64,000 nucleotides of DNA from Rostrohypoxylon terebratum (lineage: Eukaryota; Ascomycota; Sordariomycetes; Xylariales; Hypoxylaceae): NCBI GenBank assembly GCA_022497145.1, contig MU385917.1, positions 62,001-126,000 on the forward strand, given 5' to 3'. The notes beneath the pieces were generated by a model. That model was given only the letters and a program-made list of their open reading frames with translations, was not told the DNA's origin and made no database searches. A program made the translations under genes and the position numbers. Of the stretch, positions 42,725-53,700 are shown one piece after another; the first letter of the stretch is position 1; each line of letters starts with the position of its first letter.

Positions 42725-44506
42725 ATGGCGCGGTTACTCATCATTGGTATCGTATTGGTAGCTGCCCTAGGGGGGCTCATCTATGGCATAGATAGCGGTA
42801 AGTGGGAGTCTCGTGATAAGATACTATGGATTCATATTGACCTGAGAACAACAGGAATTATTGGTACAACCCTGGGCCAGGATAGCTTCAAGCTTTACAT
42901 GTTTGGTCCATCCAAAGCAAACTCGGCGCTCTCAGGTGCATAACCCATCCCCAGTACAAATGTCGAGCACAGCAACTTAATATGGCCATTTAGGTGCTAT
43001 TGTGTCTTGTTACAATGCTGGCCAAGCTCTTGGAAGTGCCTCTGCGGGTTATCTTGCCGATAAATTTAGCAGAAAGTATACTATTCTTATGGCTGCGGTC
43101 CTCGGTGAGTTACCTACTTGCTCAGATGTTGGCTATGGAGCCAGAGACTAACACGCCATCAGCCGCTGGAAGTGCAGCAATACAAGCTGGTGCTGTCAAT
43201 ATTGGAATGATGATCGCCGGACGCGCCATCGCGGGTTTCGCTTGCGGAGAGATACTCAGTGTTGTACCAGTTTACATCTCTGAAATTTCCCCACCGAAGC
43301 AACGAGGTTTCGTTGTGGGCTTACAGGGAATGGCTATTGCCTGCGGTTTTGCCATTGCGAACTGGATAGGCTATGGGGGGTCATACGCCTCAGGCAATGC
43401 TCAATGGAGAATTACCCTATCTATGCAGATACCGGCAGCTGTTAGTCTGGCTGTGGGAATCCTCTTCGTTCCCTTTTCTCCTCGGTGGTGTAGGTTTCCC
43501 TGAGCCGTCACTATGAGATAAGCATATAAAAGTCCTAACAGCTTGTGTGTCAGTAATCCAACAAGATCGACATGAAGAAGCGAAACGAGGTGCGTATTTT
43601 CCCCAACTCATTTTCATATTCCGCTTGGCTAATAGTTACTTCAAAGTCCTCGTAAGACTCCATGACGCAGAAGATGGCTATGACATGGTCAATCAAGAAA
43701 TGATTCAAATACGGGAGCAAATAAATCTCGAGAAAATGCAAAACGATTCGTCTTGGTTCTCAGCCATCACTCAACTCTTCTCCCGGCAGTATATACGCCG
43801 TACAGTAACAGCTTCATTTATCCTCTCGATGACCCAACTCAGCGGCTCGCAAGTCATCCAGAACTTCCAGAACATATTCTATGCAACCGCGGGCTTCAAG
43901 GGCCAGCAAGCTCTCTTGATTTCCGGCGTGTACGGGATGATGGGCGTCATCGGCTAGGTCATCTACCTCGCCTTCGTCGCCGACAAGTGGCCTCGAGCGA
44001 GGACAATGTGGACTGGTTCCCTAGTCCTATGCGTTATGATCTCCATATGCATGGCGCTCAGCGCAGTCTACGGTAACCAAAGCGGCAACCTATCTGGCGC
44101 CCGTGGCGCCATCGCATTCATCTTCCTGTACTCGATGGCCTACGCCATCTTCTTCAACGCCATAGTATGGGTTCTCAGCGCAGAGCTCTTTCCCTTCTTC
44201 CTGCGCTCCAAGGGCGTCGCCGTGGCGGTCTTCATCAAGGCCGTCGTGGCTATCGTGTTGTCTCAAATCACGCCGCTGGCTATTGTCGCGGTCAGCTGGA
44301 GGTACTACTCTCTCTTCATCGCGACGAATTTCGCTGCCGCGGTTGTTTACTTCTTTTTCTTGCCCGAGACGTCTGGGAAATCACTTGAGGAGATTGCGGA
44401 GCTTTTTGGAGATACGCTTGCCACGGGACATATTGGGGAAATTGATGTTGATGCGAAGGGTATTGAGTTGGGGGAACCGATTGTTGGGACGAGAAGTAGG
44501 GTATAG
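42725..44506 (+). pseudogene. MFS sugar transporter with one in-frame stop (L-rhamnose/hexose type)
   Basis: Six exons (42725..42797, 42855..42935, 42994..43104, 43163..43489, 43554..43589, 43647..44506) splice cleanly and give 495 codons. Every intron (57-64 nt) keeps frame. Family landmarks are GGLIYGIDSGIIG, GRAIAGFACGE, the PVYISEISPPKQRG loop and PETSGKSLEEI at the end. The only defect is TAG at 43955-43957 (codon 313), within GVIG-stop-VIYLAFVADKWPR, where sugar transporters usually have Gln (CAG). The rest of the chain stays conserved and open, so this is a recent C-to-T nonsense change, a sequencing error or an edited codon. Translation as read yields only the first seven or so of twelve spans. 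It is paired divergently with GH78 rhamnosidase. Confidence 0.85.
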
Positions 44507-45280
44507 AGAATCTCCCTTCCAGGTGCGGGTTGATAGAAACAGCGCTATAATATAGCGCATTATAGCCCGCAAGTACAGTCGTCGAGTGTACTATAATGTT
44601 TGAGATTATAGCGTTCCACACGCCGCGAGACCCCTAATTCAAGCGGGTTTAGATTCTGTAGCAGAAGTATCATCGAGTATCGCGGAGATACAAACAGAGT
44701 CTCAGTCGCCGTCATTGATTCTAATGACAAAAGTTCTTGGTATTGTAGAGCAGTATGCGAGTGGGAAACATCAATACCACTTTCATTGTTTCTTCGCAGA
44801 GAACTCAGGGAATCAAGGAGGAATATAAAAAAGGGCCTCCATCCCTCGTAATACGACGTAGTATATATCTGACTACATGCAACTTGCGAAGCATGTGTCT
44901 TCTAGATGCAAATATCATAATATCCGAGGAATAGTTATTTATATAGAGAGGTCTTATCTTCCTTACTTACATAAACAGTAAGGATTTAGTGCTTTATCTG
45001 GCTGAATAGCGGCCTATTGTCCCCTATCGTTCAGCGCTACAACTCAAGATTATTCATTTACATGCTACCAAATTTTCCTAGCAGCGCTATCAAAAGATTA
45101 AAATAGATCCACTAAAATTTTCCCGTTCTAAATTTTAATAGAGCAAAACCTATTCACGATACCAAACAATCCCACCATAAGCATACAACAAGCCTCGAAA
45201 CAATCACCGCTCCAAATAATCGCTGTATATACTTGCTACAAGAGAATAGCTACATATACGCGACCGAATATCGCCCCCGA
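44507..45280. other. Intergenic, AT-rich, contains a foldback element
   Basis: 774 bp between the transporter and the TMA23-like gene. It contains the foldback described separately and AT-rich DNA near 45080-45150. No gene is supported. Confidence 0.5.
44543..44613. repeat. 71-bp foldback element with 9-bp terminal inverted repeats
   Basis: CGCTATAAT at 44543-44551 is the exact reverse complement of ATTATAGCG at 44605-44613. Inside, GCGCTATA and TATAGCGC (44542-44558) form a second hairpin, and AGTACA/TGTACT a third around a 9-base loop. It lies 36 bp after the transporter stop. It could be a MITE remnant or a 3'-end structure. I see no convincing target-site duplication. Confidence 0.6.
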
Positions 45281-45967
45281 ATGAACGCGCACGCCCTGCT
45301 AACCGCCCAAGGGTGGCGGGGCACCGGGCACTCACTGCATCCCACGAACGACAGCACGGGGCTAAAGCACCACCTGCTAATAAAGCGCAACGACGACGGG
45401 CGCGGGCTCGGCAGCAAAAAAGACCATAAGCAGGAGGCATGGTGGCTGAACGCGTTCGACCAGGCCCTCAAGGGCATCGATACCAAGAGCGGGACTATGA
45501 AACAGACTTTGCACGGCGGCGCGCTTGAGAAGATCACGGCGAAGGGAGCCGCGGGGAAGTATACGGGATCGAGGGGCTTGTACTCGTCGTTTGTTAGGGG
45601 GGGTTTGATGGAGGGGACGGTGGGCGTCAGTTTGGTCGCGGGATTACCGACGCCGCCGGAGAGTGGGGCGGGTACGCCTGCTGCTGGTAATAGCACGGAC
45701 GAGGAGGGGAAGGAGGAGACTAAGAAGGAGACCAAGGAAGAAAGGATGGCGAGGAGGGAGGCGAAGAGGCTAAGGAAAGCGGAGAAGCGGGCCAAGAAAG
45801 AGGAGGAGGAACAGGCGGCGAGAAAGGTTGAGAAGAAGAAGGCCAAGAAGGCTGAGCGGCAACGGGCTAAGGATGGGGAGACGAAGGAGGAGAGGCGCGC
45901 TAGGAGGGAGGCTAGGAGGAAGAGGAAAGAGGAGAAGAGGAGGTTGAAGGCGGCGTCTGGTGGATGA
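45281..45967 (+). CDS. TMA23-like G-patch nucleolar protein
   Basis: Single exon of 228 residues from the ATG at 45281 (MNAHALLTAQGWRGTGHSLH); the frame upstream opens only with TTG. The N-terminus is a G-patch-like segment, LTAQGWRGTGHSL, then GLKHHLLIKRNDDGRGLGSKK and EAWWLNAFDQALKGID. This closely follows yeast Tma23, a nucleolar factor in 40S ribosome biogenesis. Residues 150-228 are a Lys/Arg/Glu-rich helical tail with repeated (K/R)EERxARREAxR units, typical of nucleolar RNA-binding tails. The coding strand is GC-rich. Assignment rests on the N-terminal order of motifs and is good. Confidence 0.8.
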   Translation: MNAHALLTAQGWRGTGHSLHPTNDSTGLKHHLLIKRNDDGRGLGSKKDHKQEAWWLNAFDQALKGIDTKSGTMKQTLHGGALEKITAKGAAGKYTGSRGLYSSFVRGGLMEGTVGVSLVAGLPTPPESGAGTPAAGNSTDEEGKEETKKETKEERMARREAKRLRKAEKRAKKEEEEQAARKVEKKKAKKAERQRAKDGETKEERRARREARRKRKEEKRRLKAASGG

Positions 45968-46176
45968 GAAAGCCGCCGTCTCTAGGGATATGTTTACATC
46001 ATCTTCTTGAACCTCTATCAAAGATGCCTCTACAATTGCAACCTTCAAGCGTCGCAAGCTCCTCTCTTTCGGAATACAACATGTTGGATAACCAACAACA
46101 CGACCAGGAGCCTAGTCGAGGACTATGAAGGCTGATATCCGCTCAACTCGCCGTTTATAAGGCATGGGTAGCTCGC

Positions 46177-46356
46177 TCAATGTAGTTCATGCTCCTCCAC
46201 GGCATTAGGTGTTCGAAAATACCTATGGTATTCGCAGAGAATCACTATATAGATGATTATGATGGAAGCAAGCGATAGCACGATAATAGCAAGCACCTTC
46301 ATAGATTCCAGATCATTATCTCGTTCATCTCGTTTTGTAAATGGTATATGCTGCAT
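46177..46356 (-). CDS. Possible 59-residue single-pass membrane microprotein
   Basis: An ATG frame of 59 codons on the minus strand. It reads as an 18-residue charged N-terminus, one strong membrane span (VLAIIVLSLASIIIIYIVIL), a juxtamembrane CEYHRYFR segment and an acidic tail ending EEHELH. Composition and the clean charge asymmetry are protein-like. It lies between the convergent TMA23-like and THG1 genes, so it is either a gene of its own or chance coding in 3' flanking DNA. Additional upstream exons are possible. No family recognised. Confidence 0.35.
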   Translation of the reverse strand: MQHIPFTKRDERDNDLESMKVLAIIVLSLASIIIIYIVILCEYHRYFRTPNAVEEHELH

Positions 46357-46431
46357 CGTCGCGCGGACCGGTGTTTGGGATAATTCAAGATCGGTATGAA
46401 AGTATGAGTGGGTAATATGTGGTTAACTTTA

Positions 46432-47708
46432 TTATGTCTCTTTAGGTATTGTTCCTGGTTTGTTGGACAATAGCCAAGGGCGTCTGTCCCAGAAGTCGTC
46501 TTTTATAATGTCTACATGGTCGACCAACACCCTCGCCTTGGCTCGTCGTTTTCTATTGTTATCCTCCTGTGTCTTGGACTGTTGCACAGGCTCTCCCAGC
46601 TGATCAACTGAGTTGGCCACGTCATGGCTTCCTGGCTCGACGAGTTCGTACTAGCTATCGTCAGTGTGTGGTCATGTCAAGTGCTGTTCGACGGTGGAGC
46701 TCACATCTCGATATATGACGCTCCCTTTTTTGAAGATTTCTGGTTCGTTGTTGTAGTTGATATTGAATCTTGAGAATAATATCTCATTCTTATCAGCAGC
46801 GAGGGTCCCCTGGATCCTAATTAGTTGAAGCTTTTTACGACGGAAAGACATCCTACCGATAACAATTTCTCCGCATCCTTGGCGTTGATGCCCCCTATTT
46901 GGACTAGCGACCAAAACGTGGTGTTGTATAGATTATTGATGTGGCCTTCGAGTTGTTAGTATGTCTGAAGTATCTCTCATATTCTATGCTATTTATGGGT
47001 ATACTAACAGTCTGCCTGGCGCCAACTCATGTAATCGCGTAGATTCTGTACGATGGGGTAGCAAACGGCTCGGCCATCAAAGCTAGGAAGAGGAGGAGAC
47101 AGCGGCATATCTGGGAAGTAGGTCGACCATAGATGAATGTAATACGCAGTGAATGTTGATACAACGGTTGAAACTATCTTGCTGTATATCTCGAATGAGT
47201 TATGTCCGGGCATTGAAATCTCAGAAGCGTCTTCGTCTTACCTGGATCTCCTTTCAAACAGGGCGCACGATTTGTGGAAAACGAAGCTGGCGCATTTCAA
47301 CACGGCATTCTTTCTTCATTGTATAAGAATAAGGAATTGTGAAATTACCTGAACTCATCGCTGACGCCATATGCGATGGTGATATCATGAATCTCGCTCA
47401 CGACTGCTTTAGCAGCAGCGTTCATCAAGTCGAGAGCTCTACGATCATTTGGTTTTTCGAAGTTATATTTGGCGCAGAGTCTACCTCACATAATACATCA
47501 GAACGGAACTAGAAAAATCATTATTATTGAGGGATGTTACTTTGTAAAGCCTCTACCATCTATCCTAACCACGATCCAAGTGTTGGGTAATAGGTTGTCG
47601 GTTTGCTCGAATTGTTTGACATACTCGAACCTGAACTTGAAATATTAGGTTTTGATCCATATTATGTGAGGTTCGCATGAAGGGCAGAACCTGCCTCGAA
47701 TTGGCCAT
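46432..47708 (-). CDS. THG1: tRNA-His guanylyltransferase THG1
   Basis: Eight minus-strand exons join in frame to 291 residues, the normal Thg1 size. Exons are 47691..47708, 47541..47635, 47349..47480, 47242..47286, 47009..47181, 46864..46945, 46705..46816 and 46432..46650. The protein opens MANSRQFRFEYVKQFEQTD. It has the two metal-binding aspartate motifs, IVVRIDGRGF and AYGVSDEFS. It also keeps CYPIVQNLRDYMSWRQADCH, LAADKNEILFSRFNINYNNE, and the closing HVDIIKDDFWDRRPWLLS. The enzyme adds G-1 to the 5' end of tRNA-His in the reverse direction and is essential in yeast. Exon 1 has only 18 nt. The donor of intron 6 (GTTATC at 46863) is non-consensus, chosen because it preserves the family spacing EK-L-IQGT; that junction is the least certain. 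Confidence 0.92.
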
Positions 47709-48166
47709 GATTTCTATTGATTGTCTCAAAGTTTTCACATGTGATATAATACTACTTATCGACAGTTGAATGAATTGAAAAGTGTGTGGTTTTCAAATCA
47801 AAAATTCACAATTGCCGCTGGGAATTATATAAAATACTTAAGACATATGGAAGTAACTACCTACTACTAGCCCTGGAGCTTAACTTTATGGTGGATACTT
47901 AGCGGGGGTTCCCTGTCAAGGCCCCTGCAAAAGTCTATAATAGTGGTCTAGAAATGCAAGGCTACCAAGGACCAAGGTACCTAGAACCGCATATTTGACG
48001 AGAGACAACATTCAACATTCAACAACAACTTGGAACAATGTCAATTGAATAAATTGTTATCGTTCTAAACATACACGCGACTTACATTAGCGACGACTAA
48101 GAACAAGAAACCTGCCACAATCGTAATCTTTCATCCTGTCAAGCCACAGAGCATGACCTCGACAAC
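47709..48166. promoter_or_regulatory. Divergent promoter between THG1 and SWD1
   Basis: 458 bp between opposite start codons. The SWD1 side has an ACATTCAACATTCAACAACAAC leader repeat near 48008-48028. No specific operator assigned. Confidence 0.4.
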
Positions 48167-49643
48167 ATGAATTTGCTACTCTCCGATGACTACCTACTCC
48201 AGGATTATCCCGAAAATATCACCAACACAATCCGATCGGGCCACACGACATGCCTACGATTTAACCGAAAAGGCGACTACCTAGCCTCGGGTCGCGTCGA
48301 TGGCACCGTGGTGGTTTGGGATTTGGAGACCATGGGAGTTGCGCGGAAGTTAAGAGGTCATAGGGCGGCTATAACTTCACTAAGTTGGTCTAGATGTGGC
48401 CGTTACTTGCTTTCTGCTTGTCAAGGGTGGAGGGCTGTTCTATGGGATCTTCAAGACGGCACTAGATTTCGAGAAGTCCGATTCCGTGCGCCCATCTACA
48501 CCGCAGATTTGCATCCTTGGAACCAGTCAGTCAAATCCGAGCAGTGCGACGCCATTCTCAATTTCGCTAACATTGTGTAGCTTGAAGTTTGTGGCATCGA
48601 TCTTCGACGAACCCCCTTGCCTGGTGGACATGACCGGTCCGAGCGATGTCAAACACACCCTTCCCTCCGCGCCGAAACGTACCAATACCGACGCCGACGC
48701 AGCGACGAAAGAGAAGCAGGCTAAGGAGGACGCAAAACAGATGACTACGGCGACGGTGTGGGCGGCTACAGGAGATCATATTCTCGCGGGCACGAATAAA
48801 GGTCGTTTTAACATCATAGACGCAAATGCTCGCGAAATCATATGGTCAGAGAAGATATGTAGTTCGGTGGTAACTACGCTACGGCTGACGGGATCGGGGC
48901 GTGAATTGCTAGTCAATTCTCAAGATCGTATCATAAGGACATTCCATCTACCGAATCTCGCAGCAGAAGACCTCGACCCCGACACGATACAGATGCCCCT
49001 CGAACATAAATTCCAGGATGTTGTCAACAGACTCTCCTGGAACCACGTCACGTTCAGCGCTACGGGAGAATACGTAGCAGCGTCTACCTACAACAATCAC
49101 GAACTCTATATATGGGAGCGGAATCACGGCAGTCTAGTCCGAATGCTAGAGGGCCCCAAGGAGGAGCAGGGCGTTATCGAGTGGCATCCGCACAGGGCTG
49201 TCTTAGCCGCCTGCGGACTCGAAACTGGTCGTATCTACATCTGGTCGGTGACCACGCCACAGCGCTGGTCAGCACTAGCGCCCGACTTCGTCGAGGTGGA
49301 GGAGAATGTCGAGTACATAGAGAAGGAGGACGAGTTCGACATCCACCCGCAAGAGGAGATTAACAAGCGCCGACTCGATCAGGAGGACGAAGATATCGAC
49401 GTGTTGACGTTGGACCCGAGTAAAGGGTACGACGAGGATATCGACGGCGCGGGCTTTCGGATGCCGGTGCTGTTTAATCTTGGCGAGAGCGATAGCGAGG
49501 AAGAATTCGTGACGGTATCGACGGGTACCGTGCGAAGGAGGAGCCTGGGAGAGGGCCAGGAGGGCGAGGCTGCTGATGAGGAGAAAACCACTGCAGGTAA
49601 GAAGACGGCCGCTACGAAGGGCACGAGGGGAAGGAAGAAGTAG
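48167..49643 (+). CDS. SWD1: COMPASS complex subunit SWD1 (RBBP5-like WD40)
   Basis: Two exons (48167..48525, 48581..49643) join to 473 residues. The 55-nt intron uses GTCAGT and a GCTAACA branch; its removal restores LHPWNHLKFVASIFDEPPCLVDM. The N-terminus MNLLLSDDYLLQDYPENIT is the Swd1/RBBP5 signature. WD40 blades follow (FNRKGDYLASGRVDGTVVVW, LRGHRAAITSLSWSRCGRYL, YVAASTYNNHELYIWERNHG, VIEWHPHRAVLAACGLETGR). The C-terminus is acidic with a KEDEFDIHPQEE segment, then Lys/Arg-rich. In yeast Swd1 holds Set1 and Bre2/Sdc1 together for histone H3K4 methylation. The gene is divergent from THG1. Confidence 0.9.
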
Positions 49644-50748
49644 AATCGATTCCGAGTACCTAGCACAGTAGTAACAGCCTCTTAATACCAGAAGATATCC
49701 GCCCTGATCAGAAAGAAAAAGAGCGTAGATACTCCCTGAGTGTTCTTGTCCATCTGAAAGAGTGTGAAAAGGGAATAATAGCATACATACTGCCATATGC
49801 TAGGTGGTTTTAGTGACTGTATACAATGCAGCACTAGAAATGAAATGCCCGATACTTAAAGCAGGGATACACGTACATGATAGTACTAGGTACTGCTGAT
49901 CCGTGCAATTTGCAAGCATAATAATAATAGCACTTGCCAATTGAGTCACTAATTTGGTGATGAGTAGTAGTTGGCAGTTGCATTGTCGCATTGTTCAGTG
50001 CGCAACTTTGGCGTTGATCTTCGCGTGACGTGCGGGGAGGTACGTACCAAGACCAAGCCAATTGGCCCCTGCACAAACTCGATGTGCATTCACTGCATTG
50101 AGAGCCTCAGGATAAACCTATTTCCGAAAGACTCATTGTTCCTAAACCGGTTTAGCAGCTTTCTCGTGGCGAGCCTTCTGCCTCATCTTCTGAATCCTCC
50201 CGACTCTTCTGCAGACACCATTCAATCACCACAACAACTTTTTTCACGGTTGATAGAACATTGCAACGCGCACCGGATATCGCATTACTTTTCTTTCCGC
50301 GACATCCCGGAACTGTTTTCCACATCAATATCGGCAGATTTTTATCCGTCGCGATAATTCTGTCCATTCGCGCGTGAGCTGGATTGATTTCAATCATTTT
50401 CTCGGGCCTTAGGCCTGGTTGGTAACCACTCTCGGTACCATCCAACGCAACGCGTCTTCATAGACGCATACTTTCATCCTTCATTGCGCTTTTTTAATTC
50501 TATTCTATCACTCTCTCTTCTTCCTCGACCGACAAACCCTTTGACGAATCACGAACACGTTCTTACATCGCGATCATTTCTGACTTCAAGGATCTTTGTT
50601 CCTTTCCTATCCGACCAGCCACGTTCTTTCACATTGCGCATCAATCAAAATTCTTTTCGACAATATCCATTTGCGCCACCTCGTGCTCATTTCATTTTTC
50701 GCATCCCGATACTCTTAGATTAATCATAACCGAAAAACTTCATTCAAA
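49644..50748. promoter_or_regulatory. Upstream region and leader of RPB1
   Basis: 1.1 kb. The last 350 bp are strongly pyrimidine-rich on the plus strand (CTCTCTCTTCTTCCTC type), as is common around start sites of highly expressed fungal genes. Short frames here have no recognisable content. Confidence 0.45.
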
Positions 50749-53700
50749 ATGGCGAATCTATATTTTGCCCATTCGGATGCGCCTCTGAAGACCATCCAAG
50801 AAATCGTCTTCAGCATCCAATCTCCCAAGGAGATCAAAGATCAGAGCGTTGTCTTGATCGTTCATCCTGAGACTATGGATGAGACTCGAACCAAGCCACG
50901 GGTTCAAGGATTAAACGACCCTCGCCTGGGTTCTCTCGACCGACAGTATAAATGTGCAACTTGCCAGGAGGGTATGAATGAATGCCCTGGTCATTGGGGC
51001 CACACCGAGTTAGCAGTGCCTGTCTTCCATCCAGGCTACCTGAAAAAGGTGAAGAAGATTCTGGAGTGTGTCTGCCACTCCTGCAGTAGACTTCTTGACG
51101 ATCGGGTCAGTTTCACCCTTGTTTTAATCAATTTAATTGAGTATTCCGGGTGCTAACTACTTGCAGAGTAACCCCGAATTTCAAGCCGCGGTGAATTTGA
51201 GGGATCCGAAGAGGCGATTTCAAGCTGTGTGGACGGTTTGCAAGAAGAAGAAGTGGTGTAGCAACGAGACGCCCAAGGACGAAGAGGACAAGGAGTATGA
51301 GCCGGGGATGAAACCGAAAGGGCAAGGACACGGTGGATGTGGTAATATCCAGCCTGTGATCCGTCATCTAGCTCTACGACTAGAGACTACGGTCAAGGCA
51401 GTTAACGAGGAGGGCACGAAACAGCCGACGAAGACCAACCTGACTCCGGCCATGGTTTTGGAGATCTTCAAGCGAATATCCGAAGAGGACATGCGAGATA
51501 TGGGTCTTAACCCGGACTTTTCTCGCCCCGAACACATGATCCTCACTGTTCTGCCAATTCCGCCTCCCGCTGTTCGCCCTAGCATCTCAATGGATGGAAC
51601 TGGTCAAGGCTTGAGAAACGAGGATGATTTGACATACAAGCTGAGTGACATCCTTCGTGCCAACAGCAACGTACACGAAGCAATCCGAACAGCCTCAGCT
51701 CAGCATTTGCAAGACGAGTATACACAACTCCTGCAGTACCATGTTGCCACGATGATGGATAACGATATTGCCGGTCAACCCCAGGCCCTCCAAAAGAGTG
51801 GCCGTCCGGTCAAATCGATCCGTGCCCGTCTAAAGGGAAAAGAAGGTAGATTGCGTGGTAACCTGATGGGAAAGCGTGTCGATTTCTCTGCACGTACCGT
51901 CATCACAGGTGACGCTAATATCTCACTTGACGAGGTCGGTGTGCCAAGAACAATTGCCAAGACCCTTACGTACCCCGAGACTGTCACACCGTACAACATC
52001 TCTCGACTTCACAAACTTGTCCAGAATGGGCCCAACGAGCACCCCGGTGCCAAGTATGTGGTTAGAACGGACGGTTCCAGAATTGATCTACGACACCACA
52101 AGCGTGCCGGTCAGATAAACCTTGAATACGGCTGGAAGGTCGAACGGCATCTACAGGACGGTGATTATATTATATTCAACCGTCAGCCGTCACTTCATAA
52201 GGAATCCATGATGGGACATAGAGTCAAGGTTATGCCTTACTCCACTTTCCGACTGAATCTTTCGGTCACTTCGCCGTATAACGCCGATTTCGATGGTGAT
52301 GAAATGAATCTTCACGTGCCTCAGACTGAAGAGACGCGAGCAGAAATCCGTGAGCTCTGCATGGTTCCGTTGAACATCGTTTCACCCCAACGTAATGGAC
52401 CGTTGATGGGTATCGTCCAAGATACATTGGCTGGCGTATACAAGATGTGCCGTCGTGACGTGTTCCTAACGAGAGAGCAAGTGTACAACATCATGTTGTG
52501 GGTTCCAGACTGGGATGGCGTCATTCCCCTTCCCGCCATCTTCAAGCCTCGACCTCGCTGGACCGGAAAGCAGATCGTGAGCATGATTATCCCTAAGGAA
52601 ATCAGTCTTCGCACCGGAGGAGGTTTGAAGCGCCCAGTGAAGTTCGAGAATAACCAATGGAACCCCGCCGAAGACGAGGGTTTGCTCGTTCAGTCTGGTC
52701 AATTGCTCATAGGCCTTCTCACGAAGAAGAATGTCGGTGCTGCAAGTGGTGGTATCGTCCATCTATGTTACAACGAACTTGGACCCGACGGTGCTATGGC
52801 ATTCCTGAACGGTTGCCAGCGTGTCATTAACTACTGGCTCCTCCACAATGGCCATAGTATTGGTATTGGCGATACTATTCCAGACAAGGAGACCATTTCT
52901 AAGGTTCAAGTCGAGATTGATGCTCAGAAAGAGGAAGTGGCCAGACTCACGGCGCAAGCTACGGCAAACCAATTGGAGGCCTTGCCAGGTATGAATGTCC
53001 GAGAAACGTTTGAGAGCAAGGTTTCGAAGGCTCTGAACTCCGCCAGAGACAAGGCTGGAACCGTCACGGAGAACAGTTTGAAAGATATCAACAATGCAGT
53101 CGTCATGGCCCGATCTGGTTCCAAGGGTTCATCCATCAACATTTCGCAGATGACCGCTCTCGTAGGTCAGCAAATTGTTGAGGGTAAACGTATCCCGTTC
53201 GGTTTCAAGTACCGAACATTGCCTCATTTCACCAAGGACGATTATTCGCCCGAGGCTCGTGGCTTCGTCGAGAACTCATACCTGCGTGGTCTAACGCCTT
53301 CGGAGTTCTTCTTCCACGCTATGGCTGGTCGTGAAGGTCTTATCGACACTGCTGTCAAAACAGCCGAGACTGGTTACATCCAGCGTCGTCTCGTCAAGGC
53401 CCTCGAGGACGTTTCTGCACGTTACGATGGGACGGTCCGTAATTCGCTTGGCGATATTATTCAATTCATCTATGGTGAGGATGGGCTCGACGCTATGTAT
53501 ATTGAAAAGCAGCCCATGGATCATTGGATCGTGAAACAATCGGACTTCGAAAACCGGTATCGTATGGATGTCATGGAAGGTCTTGACGCACCCGTGCTAG
53601 ACGCATTAGAGTATGGCCAGGATCTCGTTGGTGACGTGCACGTCCAGGAGCTCCTCGACATGGAATGGGACAGTCTCTGTGCTGATCGTGAATTCATTCG

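Noticed and set aside
43928..43957. A short GT..AG segment that would remove the TAG of the sugar transporter as an intron
   Set aside because: It would be about 30 nt, far shorter than every other intron here, and would delete conserved transmembrane residues.
45250..45846. 198-codon minus-strand frame opposite the TMA23-like gene
   Set aside because: Ser/Leu/Phe-rich shadow of the Lys/Glu-rich tail; the plus strand has the conserved G-patch-like start.
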